A stretch of 64,000 nt of DNA from Oleiharenicola lentus (GCF_004118375.1 NZ_SDHX01000001.1:2607693-2671692); one strand, 5' to 3'. Numbered from the stretch's first letter, positions 33,601-42,803 are shown. Numbers and translations: made by a program. Notes: generated by a model not told the origin, from the sequence alone.

Positions 33601-34012
33601 CGACGGCACCCCGGTGACGGATGCCCGCCGCTATCGTTTCAACCTGCTCACCAACTATGATTTTGCCCGAGAGGGGCGCCTCGCCGGTTTCAGTGTCGGC
33701 GCCGGTGTCCGTTACCAAAGCAAAATCTCGATCGGTAACGCCCTCCGCGAATTGGCTGCTGGCAGCGGAACCTACGGCCCCGATCCGTCGAAGCCCTACT
33801 ATGGTCCGGCGGAGACGAACTTCGATGCATGGGCGGGGTATCAACGCAAACTGGACTTCATCAAGGCGGATTGGTCCATCAAGTTCCGCATCCGGAACAT
33901 CGGAGTCGGCGACGAGCTGATTCCCTCCCGCGCCAATCCCGATGGCACGATCTATGAAGCCCGCATCGCCGAATCGCAGGTCTGGGAGATCGTGAACAAT
34001 CTGCGCTTCTGA
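30659..34012 (+). CDS. TonB-dependent outer-membrane receptor
   Basis: An 1117-residue outer-membrane transporter. After the leader (about 1-37, ending 'PRLAAQQ') comes 'VIELSPFQVGAEDDTGY', the probable TonB-box region. The plug domain follows ('VDRVDINRGPNAALFGLGSP'), then a long beta-barrel ending in Phe ('EIVNNLRF'), as outer-membrane proteins do. No SusD-like gene is adjacent, so it is not a Bacteroidetes-type SusC/D pair. It ends in a strong terminator. The downstream LacI regulator and the nearby xylose isomerase suggest a sugar ligand; which one is unknown. Confidence 0.93.
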   Translation: MDSMIPSSWRSLRPTLRQTGLACLFVSLFSPRLAAQQARATSEPADPEVIELSPFQVGAEDDTGYRANNTLAGTRLKTGLNDVAASISVITREFLNDASATDLTSLLVYTTSTEASGIGGNFTGANTSEDANLARTERSDARPQFNTRVRGLSAADLTRDYFITDVPLDSYNVDRVDINRGPNAALFGLGSPGGVINSGLKHATFRNATSVETKVDQFGSLRNVVDHNQVILKDRVALRLVGLKDDRNYEQTVAMNRNERLYADLVIKPFANTKITINGEWGAEKNRLPKLLPPIDRISPWFTYGKPGFDASITSSALNGLSAFVAANGNNQNIVGTFGDGTTFTILYNQPNNSTASVNGSIDGIVPQWNKNFDPDTNTAAFNNWRLLTINTTAQVIRGNPAAFGLNAGQASFYQAMRIMDPSVFNFYEDNVEGPNYGGFKNFRVINAAVEQTFFNNQVGFEAAFSRQVYNDGFTTHSSQWNTDALSVDINTHLPNGAVNPNFGRIYTGGNGYAESYYRERDAFRLTGFAEFDFKKRFDDNWLAKLGRHVLTGLYSTADRENHNKTYMNLRASNDLAVRKPGSYANAAAVARATERAAWVTYLSPSIAGANGIAGLNIPGITAVQNPQSTDNALLWNPITNTFDTGQKQGLYNFNNATQRDDVWTWGNNGTKESVDSIAFVLQSFLLSNKLVSTVSWRSDSVTQFVGSAPMNPATNLVQLPGQPTYSATPIIDTKSSNWSYGLVGHAPDFVNKQLPWGMQLSAHYNSSENFNAAAAGRNLYAKALPFPSGKTEEWGFSLYNDKFSLRFAHFETDQLAATINFPGQTTLWQEMANIYQWNTPAEIAASGFQVPAEIIESVNFRKTGVIYANGNPEYIQTNPVQANIKETQDYTSKGFEIEATYSPTKQWRIAANLARVNSITSNTAPYLSEFVERVMIPMWNDPKIGKALYSADRGALNNPDNLFGARSTGLLNQIRSAQARDGTPVTDARRYRFNLLTNYDFAREGRLAGFSVGAGVRYQSKISIGNALRELAAGSGTYGPDPSKPYYGPAETNFDAWAGYQRKLDFIKADWSIKFRIRNIGVGDELIPSRANPDGTIYEARIAESQVWEIVNNLRF

Positions 34013-34051
34013 GTTTCTCGTCAGGGGGTATGACGGCATCACGTCGTCGTC

Positions 34052-34086
34052 AAAGGCATCCAGTATCCCTGGATGCCTTTTTCTTT
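34052..34086 (+). terminator. Strong rho-independent terminator after TonB receptor
   Basis: A 12-bp perfect stem (AAAGGCATCCAG 34052-34063 with CTGGATGCCTTT 34069-34080), a 5-nt loop and a T-rich tail TTTTTCTTT. It lies 40 nt after the receptor stop codon and isolates it from the LacI gene. Confidence 0.92.
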
Positions 34087-34148
34087 GTATTTCGGTCCTA
34101 CAACGACCGCCTCCCATCGGCCAGTCGCGATGCCTAGAGGAATGCAGT

Positions 34149-35261
34149 ATGGAGCAACGCCCCACTATGGCTGACATAGCTCTCCGCGCCGGCGTGCATG
34201 TATCCACTGTATCTCGGGCGCTGAATGCCCAAGCTTCGGTCCCGACGGAAACACGGAACCGAATTCTTTCCATCGCCACGGCAATGGGCTACCGGATTGA
34301 CCCGCTCACCGCCGCATTGATGCGCTCGCGCCGGCTGGGGCGTCCCGCCTCACACAAGGCCAACCTGGGTTTCATTGTCTCAGAGTCGCGCAAACAGGCC
34401 TGGCGGCCGCGCTCGTGGATCTGGGAGGTTTTCGGAGGCGCCAAAGAGCAGGCGGAGCATGCCGGCTATTCTCTCGAGGTGTTCTGGGCCGAACACAACG
34501 AATCCGCCTCTGCCGCTTTCACACGCATGCTGCTGGCCCGTGGAATCCAAGGACTGATTCTAGCGCCTGAGCATGAGGCGCCGCTCACTTTCAATCTGGA
34601 TTGGGAAAAATTCGCCGTGATCTCGTTGCACTACGGTCCCTCCAAGGTGATTCCCCGCTTTCACCAATTGGTGAGCAACCATTTCCAGTCCATGATCCAG
34701 GTCTGCCGCCGCTGCCGTGAACTCGGCTACGAGCGCGTTGGTCTGGTCCTCCGTGACCATCCCGACACCCACTATGAATACGGCCGGCTGATCCTCGGCG
34801 CATACCAGGCCGCCATGGATGAGGCGCACCGGCTCCACGCCGTTCCACCGCACACGGTGCGCGAACTTGATCCGGAAGATATATCAGTGTGGGCTCGGCA
34901 ACATCAGGTGGATGCCATCGTCCAAGCCGGCGGAGGATATTCGGCCCAATTTGAACCGCCCGCGCTGATCAACCGGCTACGCCATCACGGATACGACATA
35001 GGTGGCCGGCAAGGCCTCGTCATCATGGCCCATCGCAAGGAATTCGACATGGCTGTGGTGGACGAACGAACCGAAATATTGGGCCGCACCGCAAGCCGTC
35101 TGCTAATCGAATATATCCAGCAAAACCAACGCGGGGTGCCGGATGATCCAATCGTTTTTCAATTGGCTGGAAAATATCACGACGGGATGACCCTGCCAAG
35201 GCGGACCAACTCCTTTCTGCCTCTCAACAACAGTCGAACGGTCACGCACGCACATCATTAA
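34149..35261 (+). CDS. LacI-family transcriptional regulator
   Basis: A 370-residue repressor-type regulator. The N-terminal helix-turn-helix 'MADIALRAGVHVSTVSRAL' is followed by the hinge and a periplasmic-binding-protein-like sensor domain ('ANLGFIVSESRKQAWRPRSW'). Initiation at the ATG at 34149 or at 34167 (Met7) would both keep the helix-turn-helix. It lies between a TonB receptor and a zinc alcohol dehydrogenase, which are its most likely targets. Ligand unknown; residue pattern 'RSWIWEVFGGAKEQAE' is seen in Opitutaceae LacI proteins. Confidence 0.93.
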   Translation: MEQRPTMADIALRAGVHVSTVSRALNAQASVPTETRNRILSIATAMGYRIDPLTAALMRSRRLGRPASHKANLGFIVSESRKQAWRPRSWIWEVFGGAKEQAEHAGYSLEVFWAEHNESASAAFTRMLLARGIQGLILAPEHEAPLTFNLDWEKFAVISLHYGPSKVIPRFHQLVSNHFQSMIQVCRRCRELGYERVGLVLRDHPDTHYEYGRLILGAYQAAMDEAHRLHAVPPHTVRELDPEDISVWARQHQVDAIVQAGGGYSAQFEPPALINRLRHHGYDIGGRQGLVIMAHRKEFDMAVVDERTEILGRTASRLLIEYIQQNQRGVPDDPIVFQLAGKYHDGMTLPRRTNSFLPLNNSRTVTHAHH

Positions 35262-35392
35262 CGGGCAAGCAGGATTCCGCACGATTTTCGGATACTCCTG
35301 TAGCCATGCGTTCCACCCCTATTCCATCCACATCGCGTGCCATTCACTCCAGCCACAGGCACAGCTTCGTCGGATTGGAGGCTGCGCGGAAA

Positions 35393-36469
35393 ATGAAAGA
35401 ACAGAAACTACACCGTGTTGTGCGCTTGCACGGCCCATGTGATTTGCGACTTGAAACCCGACAATTACGCACGCCTGGCGACAACGATGTAATCGTATCC
35501 GTGGGTGCAGTAGGAGTGTGTGGATCAGACCTTCATCTCTACAACGAGGCTCGCATTGGCACCACCAAGCTCGCAGAGCCGTTCATTCCTGGACACGAAT
35601 TCATGGGCACAGTGGTTGCTGCGGGCCCCGCGTCTAGCGACGCCTTAGGCCAGTCACTGCGGCTCGGTCAACGTGTGGCCATCGAACCACACATAGCCTG
35701 CGGGAACTGCACTTGGTGCATGTGCGGCCAGTCCAATCTATGCCCTCACCACATTTTCCTCGGACTGCCCGGCTGCGACGGCGCACTGGCCGAGCAAGTG
35801 ATTGTTCCGGGCCGCCAATGCTACCCATTGCCGGATAGTATAAGCGATAACGCTGGAGCACTGCTTGAGGCGCTCGGCGTCGCGATGCATGCGGCCAGCC
35901 TGGCTCGCATCCGCGCAAATGAGGCGGTCGTGGTGGTCGGCTTGGGTTCAATCGGACTCATGCTGGTCCGACTCGCCGCCCTGATTGGTGCTGCTCCGTT
36001 AATCGCGGTCGATCCGCTGCCTTGGCGTGCCAAGTTCGCGCGACACTGGGGTGCGACCCACACCCACACCGGCACACTCAACAGCATGCCCGAGCGCATG
36101 CGCCGAGCGAGTGGCCCACATGGCTCGCCGACCGTTTTTGAAACCGCCTGGGCGGGAACTGCCATTTCGGATTGTGTGCATGCCGCGGCGCCCGGGGCAC
36201 GCGTGGTGTTGGTCGGCATCCCTGCGGACGACACATTTTCCCTTCCCCACTCTGTAGCGCGCCGCAAAGGACTGACCCTGCTTTTCAGCCGCCGCATGGG
36301 CGCAGAAATGCCATTGGCAATCAGACTGGCTTCGCTGTCACACGAAGGCGTGAACTTGGATGAACTGGTCACTCATGAATGGCGATTGGATCAAACCGCC
36401 CGCGCTTTCTCGCAGAACGCACGCTATGCGGACGGCGTGCTGAAATCCGTAGTCCATCCCCAGCGCTGA
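35393..36469 (+). CDS. Zinc-dependent alcohol/polyol dehydrogenase (MDR family)
   Basis: A 358-residue medium-chain dehydrogenase. 'GVCGSDLHLY' gives the catalytic-zinc Cys and 'FIPGHEFMG' the His/Glu. Structural zinc Cys residues are in 'CGNCTWCMCGQSNLC' with the usual spacing. 'VVVGLGSIGLM' is the NAD-binding loop. The closest known types are sorbitol, threonine and L-idonate dehydrogenases. The start at 35393 (MKEQKLHRVV) is preferred, with a GGAG 12 nt before it; an ATG at 35306 adds a non-conserved tail. It is followed by SulP after 3 nt, so it probably begins the 35.4-41.6 kb operon. Confidence 0.88.
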   Translation: MKEQKLHRVVRLHGPCDLRLETRQLRTPGDNDVIVSVGAVGVCGSDLHLYNEARIGTTKLAEPFIPGHEFMGTVVAAGPASSDALGQSLRLGQRVAIEPHIACGNCTWCMCGQSNLCPHHIFLGLPGCDGALAEQVIVPGRQCYPLPDSISDNAGALLEALGVAMHAASLARIRANEAVVVVGLGSIGLMLVRLAALIGAAPLIAVDPLPWRAKFARHWGATHTHTGTLNSMPERMRRASGPHGSPTVFETAWAGTAISDCVHAAAPGARVVLVGIPADDTFSLPHSVARRKGLTLLFSRRMGAEMPLAIRLASLSHEGVNLDELVTHEWRLDQTARAFSQNARYADGVLKSVVHPQR

Positions 36470-36472
36470 GTC

Positions 36473-38320
36473 ATGGTGCGCAAACTCATCAAGTCTGCTA
36501 CGATCGAAGAACTAGGAGATTTCACCGCAGTAGCCGAACAGCGGCTGACAGGCATGGGAGCGAAACTCCGCGCGAACCTCGTGCCGCCGCTTCTGCGAGC
36601 CAGCCGGAACCGCACTCAGGCGGATTGGCGGGCAGACCTACTGGCAGGGTTACCAATTGCAGCACTCACCATTCCGCAGGCGGTGGCCTTCGCCTTGTTG
36701 ATCGGTATTCCGGTGCCTGCGGTCGTCGGCAGCGCCATTGTCGGCACCGTGTTGTGTTCGCTGTATTGTTCCTCTAGACACTTGGTTTTCGGACCAACCA
36801 ACACCATAAGTATCATCCTGGCAGGCGCCCTCCTTGCTCTGGCTGATCGGCCACTCGATCCGCTACAGAAAGTTCTGTTGATCGGTTTAGTCATGGGCGT
36901 GGCGCAGCTGGTCGCCGGCATCGCAAGTCTTGGCAAGATCACTCAGTTTGTGTCCCGCGCGGTCATCGTGGGATACTCGACCGCGGTCGGCCTGCTCATC
37001 GCAGTGGGACAGTTGGGCAACCTCGCCGGCATTGAACGCGGCTCCAGCGTCAGCCTTGCCGGAACACTTCGGCATCTCGTAGCCAGCGTGGCGACTTTTC
37101 AGCTCAACCCACTTACCGCCGTAACCGGTCTGGGGGGCTTGCTTCTGATCATCTGGGTGCACCGCTGGCGACCGCGCTGGCCCGACGGTCTGCTCATGCT
37201 CGTAATCGCTGGGCTCGCCAGCTGGTCGTTTGACTTGGGCGCACGCGGCGTGCACTTGGTGCGGGATCTCGGGGCCATTTCCGGCGGCATTCCCCTCTTC
37301 ACCGGGTTTCCACTCAACGCCGAAGGTCTGGCTTTGCTGCCTCAGATCACCAGCGTTGCGCTGGCCGCGGCGATCCTCGGAATGCTCGAGGCGGTCACCA
37401 TCGCAAAGAGCCTGGCCACCCGTTCCGGCCAGCGCATCGACCCGGATCAGGAACTGATCGGCATGGGCTTGGGCAACCTGCTCGGGGCCGGCTTCGGCGC
37501 CATGCCCGGTTCGGCCTCTTTTCTGCGCAGCGCCGCCGGTCAGCAAGCCGGTGCCCTCAGCCAGTGGGCCGTCGTCTTCGGGAGTGGTTATGTGCTCCTG
37601 CTAGTTGTAGTGCTTGCTCCACTTCTGGCCTACATACCCATTGCCGCCATCGCCGCTTACCTGATCATGATTGCTGTGCGCCTGATCCAACCAGCTCAGA
37701 TCTTCGTGGTGCGACGGGCCACTCGTTCCGATGCACTCGTTTTCTGGCTGACGTTAACCGCTGCGCTCTTCCTGGATCTGGACACCGCCATCTTCACCGG
37801 CATCGGCCTGTCGTTGATACTGTTCCTTCAAAAGGCAGGCACACCCACTCTGACCGAGCATGCATTCGACGACCAAGGGCAGTTGACCGAGATCGCCGCC
37901 CCGGCAGAGCGCAACAATCCGCAGGTGTCTATTGTCCATGTGGAGGGCGACCTGTTTTTCGGCGCCGCCGACCTATTTCAGGATGGTGTCCGCCGTCTTG
38001 CCGAAGACCCCAAAATCCGGGTATTCATCCTGCGCTTGAAAAACGCCCGCCATCTCGACGCCACCACCGTAATGGCCCTCGGGCAGTTGCTCGATTATCT
38101 GCGCTCTCAGGATCGACACCTGCTCGTCTCCGGCGTCCACGGTGATGTCGCCCAAGTCCTCAAACGCAGCGGCTTGGCAGCGCGCATCGGTTGGGACAAT
38201 CTGTTTCCCGCCGAGGAAAACCCGACGCTTGCCACCAAAAAGGCCCTGCAGCGCGCCCAGGAGCTTATCGGGGTCAAACCCGATCTTCGCGTGTTTTATC
38301 AGCAAATTGCCGGGAAGTAA
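36473..38320 (+). CDS. SulP-family anion transporter with STAS domain
   Basis: A 615-residue inner-membrane anion transporter. It has about 11-12 helices from residue 50 on ('DLLAGLPIAALTIPQAVAFA' is the SulP opening motif) and a cytoplasmic STAS domain at about 480-600 ('VEGDLFFGAADLF', 'NARHLDATTVMAL'). Family members carry sulfate, bicarbonate or other anions. It is directly followed by the sulfatase maturase (3 nt gap), and three sulfatases lie within 25 kb, so sulfate is the likely substrate. Whether it imports sulfate or disposes of it cannot be read from the sequence. Confidence 0.9.
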   Translation: MVRKLIKSATIEELGDFTAVAEQRLTGMGAKLRANLVPPLLRASRNRTQADWRADLLAGLPIAALTIPQAVAFALLIGIPVPAVVGSAIVGTVLCSLYCSSRHLVFGPTNTISIILAGALLALADRPLDPLQKVLLIGLVMGVAQLVAGIASLGKITQFVSRAVIVGYSTAVGLLIAVGQLGNLAGIERGSSVSLAGTLRHLVASVATFQLNPLTAVTGLGGLLLIIWVHRWRPRWPDGLLMLVIAGLASWSFDLGARGVHLVRDLGAISGGIPLFTGFPLNAEGLALLPQITSVALAAAILGMLEAVTIAKSLATRSGQRIDPDQELIGMGLGNLLGAGFGAMPGSASFLRSAAGQQAGALSQWAVVFGSGYVLLLVVVLAPLLAYIPIAAIAAYLIMIAVRLIQPAQIFVVRRATRSDALVFWLTLTAALFLDLDTAIFTGIGLSLILFLQKAGTPTLTEHAFDDQGQLTEIAAPAERNNPQVSIVHVEGDLFFGAADLFQDGVRRLAEDPKIRVFILRLKNARHLDATTVMALGQLLDYLRSQDRHLLVSGVHGDVAQVLKRSGLAARIGWDNLFPAEENPTLATKKALQRAQELIGVKPDLRVFYQQIAGK

Positions 38321-38323
38321 GCC

Positions 38324-39583
38324 ATGCACGCGGTCACCAACAAACCGGGCGTCGCCCGCAGACCATTTCACCTGATGACCAAACCCATCGGGCCGATCTG
38401 CAACCTCGACTGCAAATACTGCTTCTATTTGGAAAAAGAAGCGCTTTATCAGGACCCCAAGTGGCGCATGTCGCCAGAACTGCTGGAAATCTACATCCGC
38501 ACCTATATCTCTGCACAGCCTTTAGACAACGTATCCTTCGCCTGGCAAGGCGGCGAGCCTACCCTGCTCGGAGTCGGTTTTTTCGAACGCGTGGTAGCAT
38601 TACAGCAGCAATACGCGGCCGGCAAACGGATCGAAAATGCCTTCCAAACCAACGGCATCCTGCTCGACGACCAATGGGGTGCCTTTCTCAAGGCCCACAA
38701 TTTCCTGGTAGGCGTTAGCGTCGATGGTCCCAGACACCTTCACGACGCATATCGCGTGGACAAGGGCGGTCAGCCCACCTTCGACCGGGTCATGGCCGGG
38801 CTCGAGGTGCTCAAGCGCCACGGCGTAGAGTTCAACACCCTCACCACCGTCCATCGGGCCAATGCCAAGCAGCCGCGCGAGGTCTATCAGTTTTTGCGCG
38901 CGCAAGGTTCGGGCTACCTCCAGTTTATCCCCATTGTTGAGCGCAACGCCCCGGCGCACACCGCCGACGGCCTATGGCTGGCGCCGCCCCCGAATCACGA
39001 TGACGCCGCCAATCTCGACTCACAGGTCACACCATGGAGCGTCCGCCCCGGCGACTACGGCAAATTCCTCACCGGTGTTTTTGATGAATGGATCAAAGCC
39101 GATGTCGGTCGGGTTTTCGTCCAGCACTTTGACAGCGCACTCGCAAATTGGCTCGGTCAATCTCCTGGTATCTGCATATTTTCCCCCACTTGCGGTCGCG
39201 CCCTCGCCATCGAGCACAACGGCGATGTTTATAGCTGCGACCACTACGTTTACCCACGCTATAGGCTCGGCAACCTCCTCAACGAAGACCTGGCAGCGTT
39301 GGTGGACTCCCCTCCTCAGGAAGCCTTCGGGAGCGCCAAGGCCGATCTCCCGCGCTATTGCCGTGAATGCCCCGTGCGTTTTGCTTGTCACGGTGAGTGC
39401 CCAAAGCACCGCTTCGTGCGCACACCAGACGGCGAATCCGGTCTCAACTATCTCTGCGCGGCCTACAAGAAATTCTTCACCCACATCACGCCCGCCATGA
39501 ACACCATGGCCGCACTTATCGGCAACGGCCGGCCTCCCGCCGATATCATGCTACTTCCCCGCTCTCACTGGCTGCCCAACTGA
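38324..39583 (+). CDS. Anaerobic sulfatase-maturating enzyme (radical SAM/SPASM)
   Basis: A 419-residue iron-sulfur enzyme that converts the active-site Cys or Ser of sulfatases to formylglycine. The radical SAM cluster motif is 'CNLDCKYCFYLEK' (residues about 24-36). The SPASM region supplies further Cys ligands ('FSPTCGRALAIEHNGDVYSC' and 'CRECPVRFACHGECPKHR'). All three sulfatases in the window have the Cys-type motif (CCPSR, CGPAR, CNPSR) and so need such a maturase or an FGE; no FGE gene is seen here. It is in one operon with SulP and the ABC ATPase. Confidence 0.95.
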   Translation: MHAVTNKPGVARRPFHLMTKPIGPICNLDCKYCFYLEKEALYQDPKWRMSPELLEIYIRTYISAQPLDNVSFAWQGGEPTLLGVGFFERVVALQQQYAAGKRIENAFQTNGILLDDQWGAFLKAHNFLVGVSVDGPRHLHDAYRVDKGGQPTFDRVMAGLEVLKRHGVEFNTLTTVHRANAKQPREVYQFLRAQGSGYLQFIPIVERNAPAHTADGLWLAPPPNHDDAANLDSQVTPWSVRPGDYGKFLTGVFDEWIKADVGRVFVQHFDSALANWLGQSPGICIFSPTCGRALAIEHNGDVYSCDHYVYPRYRLGNLLNEDLAALVDSPPQEAFGSAKADLPRYCRECPVRFACHGECPKHRFVRTPDGESGLNYLCAAYKKFFTHITPAMNTMAALIGNGRPPADIMLLPRSHWLPN

Positions 39584-39592
39584 CCACCCCAC

Positions 39593-40714
39593 ATGGCCCA
39601 AGTCGTCCTTCAACAGCTCGTCAAAACCTATTCCCCTGCCGACAAGAATCCTGCCTTCACTGCAGTCAAGGGCATTGATCTTACTATCCGTGACGGCGAA
39701 TTTATGGTGCTCGTTGGTCCCTCCGGCTGCGGCAAAAGCACCACTCTCCGCATGATCGCCGGGCTCGAAGAAGTCACCGCCGGACAGATCATCATCGGGG
39801 ATCGGGTCGTAAATGACCTGCACCCCAAGGACCGCGACATTGCGATGGTCTTCCAAAACTACGCTCTCTACCCGCATATGTCTGTCGGTGAAAACATGTC
39901 CTTCGGTCTGCGACTTCAAGGCCTGCCCAAGGCCGAGATTGAACACCGTGTCCGTGACGCCGCGCAGTTGCTCGGCCTCGAATCCATGCTCGAACGCAAA
40001 CCCAAGGCGCTCTCCGGCGGTCAGCGCCAGCGTGTGGCCGTGGGTCGCGCCATCGTGCGCAAGCCCAAGGTATTTCTCTTCGATGAGCCACTCTCGAATC
40101 TGGATGCGAAGATGCGCGTGGTCATGCGCACGGAGATCGCCAAGCTCCACGACCGCATCGGGGCGACCATGATCTACGTGACGCATGACCAGGTCGAAGC
40201 CATGACCATGGGAGACCGCATCTGTGTGATGCGTGAAGGCGAAATCCAGCAGGTGGCCGACCCGCTAAGCCTCTATAACAAGCCGGCCAACGCCTATGTG
40301 GCGGGCTTCATCGGTTCGCCGCCAATGAATCTCCTGCCCGGCCGCCTGCAGACCTTGGGGGACCGGCTGTGCTTCATCGCCCGACAGGACGATGGTGCCG
40401 GTCTGGTCATTCCGCTCGGCGGGAGAATTCGCGCCCTTGCCGACGCCCACCCGGGCCGCGAGGTTCTTTTCGGTTTCCGCCCCGAGGACTGCGGCGCAAT
40501 TCCCGGTCCCGACACCTTTGCGTTCACGGCCATCGTGGAACATGCGGAACCGATGGGGGCAGAGACCTATCTCCACTTCTCAGTCAATACCACCCCGCTT
40601 ATAGCCCGCCATCGGGCCGACCACACCTATGGGATCGGGCAACTCCAGACCTTGCATCTCGACCTGGGCCGCGCCCATTTGTTCGCCCGCGACACGGGAA
40701 AGGTGCTGGCCTGA
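39593..40714 (+). CDS. Sugar ABC transporter ATP-binding protein, UgpC/MsmX/MalK type
   Basis: A 373-residue ATPase. Walker A '[10 protein letters not shown]', the ABC signature '[10 protein letters not shown]', Walker B '[12 protein letters not shown]' and the switch His in '[10 protein letters not shown]' are all present. The C-terminal third is the regulatory OB/TOBE domain of CUT1 ATPases ('GFRPEDCG'). No permease is adjacent. The CUT1 permease pair at 54561-56659 lacks an ATPase, so this one may serve it in trans, as MsmX does in Bacillus (established for MsmX; inferred here). Confidence 0.95.
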   Translation: MAQVVLQQLVKTYSPADKNPAFTAVKGIDLTIRDGEFMVLVGPSGCGKSTTLRMIAGLEEVTAGQIIIGDRVVNDLHPKDRDIAMVFQNYALYPHMSVGENMSFGLRLQGLPKAEIEHRVRDAAQLLGLESMLERKPKALSGGQRQRVAVGRAIVRKPKVFLFDEPLSNLDAKMRVVMRTEIAKLHDRIGATMIYVTHDQVEAMTMGDRICVMREGEIQQVADPLSLYNKPANAYVAGFIGSPPMNLLPGRLQTLGDRLCFIARQDDGAGLVIPLGGRIRALADAHPGREVLFGFRPEDCGAIPGPDTFAFTAIVEHAEPMGAETYLHFSVNTTPLIARHRADHTYGIGQLQTLHLDLGRAHLFARDTGKVLA

Positions 40715-40826
40715 TCGGGATTTCCCGACCGCATGCAAACGCCAGTCGTCCTCGTTCGGCGATACAAACCAGCCAACTTTCCCTGAGAACACCCGCCCCA
40801 GAATTAGGCAGCCACCCCAAACACCC

Positions 40827-41582
40827 ATGAAATTGATCCGATTCATCACCTTCTCCGCACTCTTCGTAGCGGTCATGTCGGCAGCTCCTGCACCCACGCC
40901 CCTTTTTAATGGTCGGGATCTCACCGACTGGGAGATCTGGCTCGAAAAGGGCGTAGAGCCCACGGAGGCAGCCAAGATTTTCACCGTGGCCGACGGCGTG
41001 ATCCACGTGTATCCACAAGCGAAGGCGGGGGCGCGCCAACCCTTCGGCGGGTTGGTCACCAAGCAAAGTTATTCCCGCTATGTCTTGCAGCTCGAGTATC
41101 GTTGGGGCGAACACAAGTTTGCACCTCGGGCCGAAGCGGTGCGCGACGCCGGCGTGTTGTTTCACCTGCACGAGACCAACGTTATTTGGCCTGCCAGTGT
41201 GGAATGCCAGATACAGGAAGGCGACACGGGAGACCTTTGGGCCATCCAGACTCGTGTCACCTCACCCGTGCAAAACGTCATCCGGAATTACAGCGAACGT
41301 GGCACGCCGGAAACACGTGGAGGCAAGGATGCACGTTTCGCCCGCTTCCACCGCTCCTATTGCCACGAGCAGCCGGGATGGAACAAGCTGGAGCTGACCG
41401 TCGATGGCGCTACCGCCGTTTTTCGTGTTAATGGCTATGTCGTCAACGCGGTCACCTCCATGGAAAGGTGGGACGCCGCTACTCAAACCTACGTTCCGCT
41501 GACTTTCGGCCGTATCCTTCTACAGGCTGAAGGAGCGGAGGTTTTCTATCGGAACATCACAATCACCCCTTTGACCCCCTGA
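40827..41582 (+). CDS. Exported DUF1080 (3-keto-disaccharide hydrolase-like) protein
   Basis: A 251-residue protein with a signal peptide (MKLIRFITFSALFVAVMSA) and one DUF1080 domain ('PLFNGRDLTDWEIW' near the start, 'WNKLELTVDGATAVFRVNG' towards the end). DUF1080 has the concanavalin-like fold of 3-keto-disaccharide hydrolases and is widespread in Verrucomicrobia. It lies 112 nt after the ABC ATPase and converges with a LacI gene. A short stem CCGGC/GCCGG (41596-41610) lies between the convergent stops. A second DUF1080 domain is in the fusion protein at 2171-4516. Confidence 0.85.
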   Translation: MKLIRFITFSALFVAVMSAAPAPTPLFNGRDLTDWEIWLEKGVEPTEAAKIFTVADGVIHVYPQAKAGARQPFGGLVTKQSYSRYVLQLEYRWGEHKFAPRAEAVRDAGVLFHLHETNVIWPASVECQIQEGDTGDLWAIQTRVTSPVQNVIRNYSERGTPETRGGKDARFARFHRSYCHEQPGWNKLELTVDGATAVFRVNGYVVNAVTSMERWDAATQTYVPLTFGRILLQAEGAEVFYRNITITPLTP

Positions 41583-41602
41583 GTCGCGCACTTTCCCGGC
41601 AC

Positions 41603-42700
41603 TTAGCCGGTCCGGTTCACCGTTTGCACACGGACTGTCGTCCCATCAGTCCATGTGGCACTAACCTGCATCGCGCGGGCATAGACCGGCACACCGGATT
41701 CGCGGTTGAGAAGCATGGTGATTAGCATGTCGAGAGCGCATTCACCCGCGATGTCATTGTGCTGCTCCATTCCTGCCCAGTGCATCACTGTGCGATTTCG
41801 CTCCAAATGCACCAGTCCAAGGTCTCGCGGAACCCGGTATCCAAGATTCTCTAGCCATCCGAAGGTCTCATTGTGGATGGTAAGGACTACGTCAGGGGTC
41901 TCACGCCTCATCCAGCTCTCCAGTGTTTCTAGAAATCTCTCATGTTTGACCGATGCGTCGAGAGGGCGCACACGGTCGGATTGCGGTAAATCTGCCACTC
42001 CGGTCATGAAGCCCGCGGTAAACCTTCCATCAACCAAGCGATCGATTGCACCGTCCAAAAATAAGCCAGGGCGACGATACCCCAAGGCACGCACTCGCGC
42101 CACTGCTTCAAGCACACATTCGTGATGATCGACCGAGCAAAAAGAAAGGGTCGGTGCGTGTGTCCGGACACCAGCGACGATTGCCGGATATCGGCGCCAG
42201 ATGGGATCATATTCCCGCGGAAGCCAGTTTTGCTTAAACAAGCCAAACACGATCACGCCGCGAATCCCCCTGGCTTGGAAGATGCCCTCGAGTCTTTCCG
42301 CCGTGAGATCGGGATCACGCAGCCAGAATTCGTCGAAGCGATATCCCTGCGCCTCCCCGCGCAGCCTGCACCCTTTTACCCAGGCGGGAATTGTAGCATG
42401 ACGCTCAAAGGCAAGTCTGTCCTCGTGAGCATTCAGCAGGGCAAGCGTGCGCTTGTAGCGCACCGGCCGGCATCGCTGTATCTCTGATAACAGTTCCGCC
42501 ATAACCGGATTCTTCACATAGCCGAGCGCTTTGGCCACGCTATGCACCCGGCTTCGGGTGTCCGGGGGGATGCGCTCATCCTCCCGTAGCGCCAGCGAGA
42601 CTGTGGCTTTGCTGCATTTCGCCTTAGTCGCGATCATTGCCATCGTGATCGCACCATTCGCCGAAAGTTTGGCAACGCTCCTGGTTTTCTTCCGTTTCAT
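41603..42700 (-). CDS. LacI-family transcriptional regulator
   Basis: A 365-residue regulator with a basic N-terminus and helix-turn-helix 'MIATKAKCSKATVSLALRED', followed by the sugar-sensor domain. It is divergent from the second TonB receptor, with 103 nt between the start codons. A near-perfect dyad (ATTAAACAGTTAAAT, 42699-42713) overlaps its own start codon, which would allow autorepression and control of the receptor from one site. The ligand is unknown. Confidence 0.92.
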   Translation of the reverse strand: MKRKKTRSVAKLSANGAITMAMIATKAKCSKATVSLALREDERIPPDTRSRVHSVAKALGYVKNPVMAELLSEIQRCRPVRYKRTLALLNAHEDRLAFERHATIPAWVKGCRLRGEAQGYRFDEFWLRDPDLTAERLEGIFQARGIRGVIVFGLFKQNWLPREYDPIWRRYPAIVAGVRTHAPTLSFCSVDHHECVLEAVARVRALGYRRPGLFLDGAIDRLVDGRFTAGFMTGVADLPQSDRVRPLDASVKHERFLETLESWMRRETPDVVLTIHNETFGWLENLGYRVPRDLGLVHLERNRTVMHWAGMEQHNDIAGECALDMLITMLLNRESGVPVYARAMQVSATWTDGTTVRVQTVNRTG

Positions 42701-42713
42701 TAAACAGTTAAAT
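42699..42713. promoter_or_regulatory. Candidate LacI operator at the divergent LacI / TonB receptor promoter
   Basis: ATTAAACAGTTAAAT is a 15-bp dyad: ATTxAAC and GTTxAAT are exact inverted copies around a central A, with only the two x positions breaking symmetry. It overlaps the LacI start codon and lies 91 nt before the TonB receptor ATG. Size, symmetry and position suit a LacI-type site; binding is inferred. Confidence 0.5.
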
Positions 42714-42803
42714 GCTGAGGGGCTTTTCTTCGGGCGGCAAATCGAAATCCTGCCGGCACCCCATCACCGGTCCGGCCATTCGGGCTGGCCTTTAACCCAC
42801 GCC

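Noticed and set aside
32744-34279. 511-residue minus-strand frame across the end of the first TonB receptor and the LacI start
   Set aside because: It runs through a strong plus-strand terminator and the LacI helix-turn-helix; no motif of its own.
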